The notes under the pieces were generated by a model, which did no database searches, was not told the origin of the DNA, and saw only the letters and a program-made list of their open reading frames with translations. DNA of 64,000 nucleotides from the NCBI RefSeq assembly GCF_036492425.1, contig NZ_AP025295.1, positions 186,001 through 250,000 on the forward strand. The letters run 5' to 3'. The position numbers were made by a program, and so were the translations under genes. The stretch is from Persicobacter psychrovividus. GTDB lineage: Bacteria; Bacteroidota; Bacteroidia; Cytophagales; Cyclobacteriaceae. Below are positions 63,019 through 64,000 of this stretch, in pieces (within the stretch, counting starts at the first letter, position 1; each line of letters begins with the position of its first letter).

Positions 63019-63441
63019 ATGAGGATAGGATTGGTCACTTTCGCATTCGTGTGTTTGTCATTTGTTCAGCTTTATGCACAGTCTCCTTTTGGCCGTTGGA
63101 TAACGGTTGATGAAGTGAGTGGGGAACATAAAGCCATTGTTGAGATTTATCAGCAAGACGGTCTAATGTTTGGAAAGATTGTCGACATTCTGGTGGGTGA
63201 TAAAGACATCCTTTGTAAGGAATGCCCAGGCGATCAGAAGAATCAGCCGCTGTTGGGAATGGTCATTATCAAATCCATGAAACAACAGGGGGACACCTGG
63301 GCTGGGGGAGAAATCCTCAAACCTGAAAATGGCAAAATGTACGATGGCAAAATCTGGCGAGAAGGAGATCACCTGATGGTCAGGGGATATCTCGGCTTTC
63401 TTTATAAAACCCAGCAATGGTTGCCTTTTAAAGACCAATAA
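63019..63441 (+). CDS. DUF2147 exported protein
   Basis: The 140-residue protein has a signal peptide (MRIGLVTFAFVCLSFVQLYAQ) and the DUF2147 pattern: FGRWITVDEVSGEHKAIVEIYQQDG, the C-x-x-C pair (LCKECPG), WAGGEILKPENGKMYDGKI and RGYLGFLYKTQQW. The fold is a small lipocalin-like barrel; the function is unknown. It has its own position after the exporter terminator and before the LOG-family gene on the same strand. Confidence 0.9.
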   Translation: MRIGLVTFAFVCLSFVQLYAQSPFGRWITVDEVSGEHKAIVEIYQQDGLMFGKIVDILVGDKDILCKECPGDQKNQPLLGMVIIKSMKQQGDTWAGGEILKPENGKMYDGKIWREGDHLMVRGYLGFLYKTQQWLPFKDQ

Positions 63442-63495
63442 ATGCCCTTCAGCTTTCGGAATTCCATTATATTTGAGTTTATCACTTTTTAGAAA

Positions 63496-64000
63496 ATGGA
63501 AAATAGAACGAAAACGGTAGCGGTTTATTGCGCCTCACGAACTGGCGCTAAAGATATTTATATGGAACAGGCCTTTGCCCTTGGGCAGGCCTTGGCAAAA
63601 GCGGGCTGGCGGATCGTGTATGGCGGTTCAATTTCAGGGCTGATGGGCGCTATGGCCAATGGAGCCCTGGAAAGTGGTGGGCATGTTATTGGGGTTTACC
63701 CTCCATTTATTGAGGACAAAGAAATTCTTCACCCGAATCTTACGGAATTATATCCTGTTGCGAGTATGGCCGAAAGGAAAACCCTGATGGAAAAGCTGTC
63801 TATTGGCAGTATTTCCCTGCCTGGGGGCTCGGGCACTATGGATGAATTTTTTGAAGTTATTACCAATAAAGCAATTGGAGCTGGCGATCATCAGTTTTCA
63901 ATTTTACATAATGTAGATGGGTTTTATGATCCACTGCAACTTTTTTTCACAAAGATGAAGGACGAAGGTTTTCTCAGTAGCCAAACAATTAATATGTGGC
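63496..64000 (+). CDS. LOG-family protein (cytokinin riboside phosphate phosphoribohydrolase-like), cut by the window end
   Basis: The ATG at 63496 begins MENRTKTVAVYCASRTGAK, and 168 codons are open to the end of the window. The LOG motifs are present: YGGSISGLMGAMANGALESG and the signature PGGSGTMDEFFEV (at about residues 113-125). LOG proteins hydrolyse nucleoside 5'-monophosphates such as AMP to a base and ribose-5-phosphate. The normal length is about 190-200 residues, so only the C-terminus is missing. It lies 54 bases after the DUF2147 gene. Confidence 0.9.
   Translation, partial: MENRTKTVAVYCASRTGAKDIYMEQAFALGQALAKAGWRIVYGGSISGLMGAMANGALESGGHVIGVYPPFIEDKEILHPNLTELYPVASMAERKTLMEKLSIGSISLPGGSGTMDEFFEVITNKAIGAGDHQFSILHNVDGFYDPLQLFFTKMKDEGFLSSQTINMW

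Noticed and set aside
1-64000. CRISPR arrays, transposases, phage genes, tRNA or rRNA genes
   Set aside because: No regular direct repeats with unique spacers, no insertion-sequence ends or transposase motifs, and no cloverleaf-like region was seen on either strand.

Overview
The window reads as Bacteroidota DNA, most likely a marine Cytophagales-type bacterium (an inference from gene content; the genus cannot be fixed here). Supporting signs are AT-leaning DNA, few Shine-Dalgarno sequences, several matches to the Bacteroidota -7 promoter box TAnnTTTG, many Bacteroidota-type lipoproteins and DUF5723, porin and DUF2147 proteins, and a NagB/PIG-L fusion enzyme.

Layout. 1-383: end of an outer-membrane barrel gene with a strong terminator. 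0.5-11.9 kb: a surface-polysaccharide cluster, almost all on the minus strand. In transcription order it has an initiating polyprenyl-phosphate sugar transferase, CDP-glucose 4,6-dehydratase, two RmlC-like epimerases, a COG4091-type oxidoreductase with a SAF domain, two GT14 enzymes, a GT61 enzyme and a GT4 enzyme, then a separate GT2 gene. One GT4 gene on the plus strand interrupts it. 12.0-31.7 kb: mixed genes, including two paralogous secreted beta-helix proteins (12.0 and 23.7 kb), lipoproteins, L-cysteine desulfidase, a CREST/ceramidase-like membrane protein, TspO, an esterase-like lipoprotein, a CAT-fold acyltransferase, DUF2254, a ROK kinase, the fused isobutyryl-CoA mutase IcmF, an aldo/keto reductase and an HNH nuclease. 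31.8-35.9 kb: a cystathionine beta-synthase-like enzyme, a small exported protein and a ptb-buk (butyryl phosphate) operon.

35.9-45.2 kb is the replicon backbone. A 1.4-kb gene-free stretch carries five copies of a 21-bp palindrome (core GTGGTAAATTTTACCAC) directly before parA-parB. Next come a ROK repressor and a divergent nagB/PIG-L fusion gene. Then a Rep_3-type initiator gene is followed by an origin-like region with seven tandem iterons on a 20-21-bp pitch, a perfect DnaA box (TTATCCACA), an A-rich stretch and inverted iterons at the rep promoter. This is a plasmid or chromid architecture. Because the same molecule carries acs, pfk, icmF and polysaccharide genes, a chromid or megaplasmid is more likely than a small plasmid.

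45.2-64 kb: an orphan OmpR-type regulator beside the origin, a small HTH-like protein, a HAD phosphatase, a possible small RNA, a protein made only of helicase-associated (HA) repeats, a TetR regulator, a DUF5723/lipoprotein pair, a porin, acetyl-CoA synthetase, 6-phosphofructokinase, a TolC-HlyD-ABC-2 permease export operon, DUF2147, and a LOG-family gene cut by the window end. I saw no tRNA, rRNA, transposase or CRISPR array.
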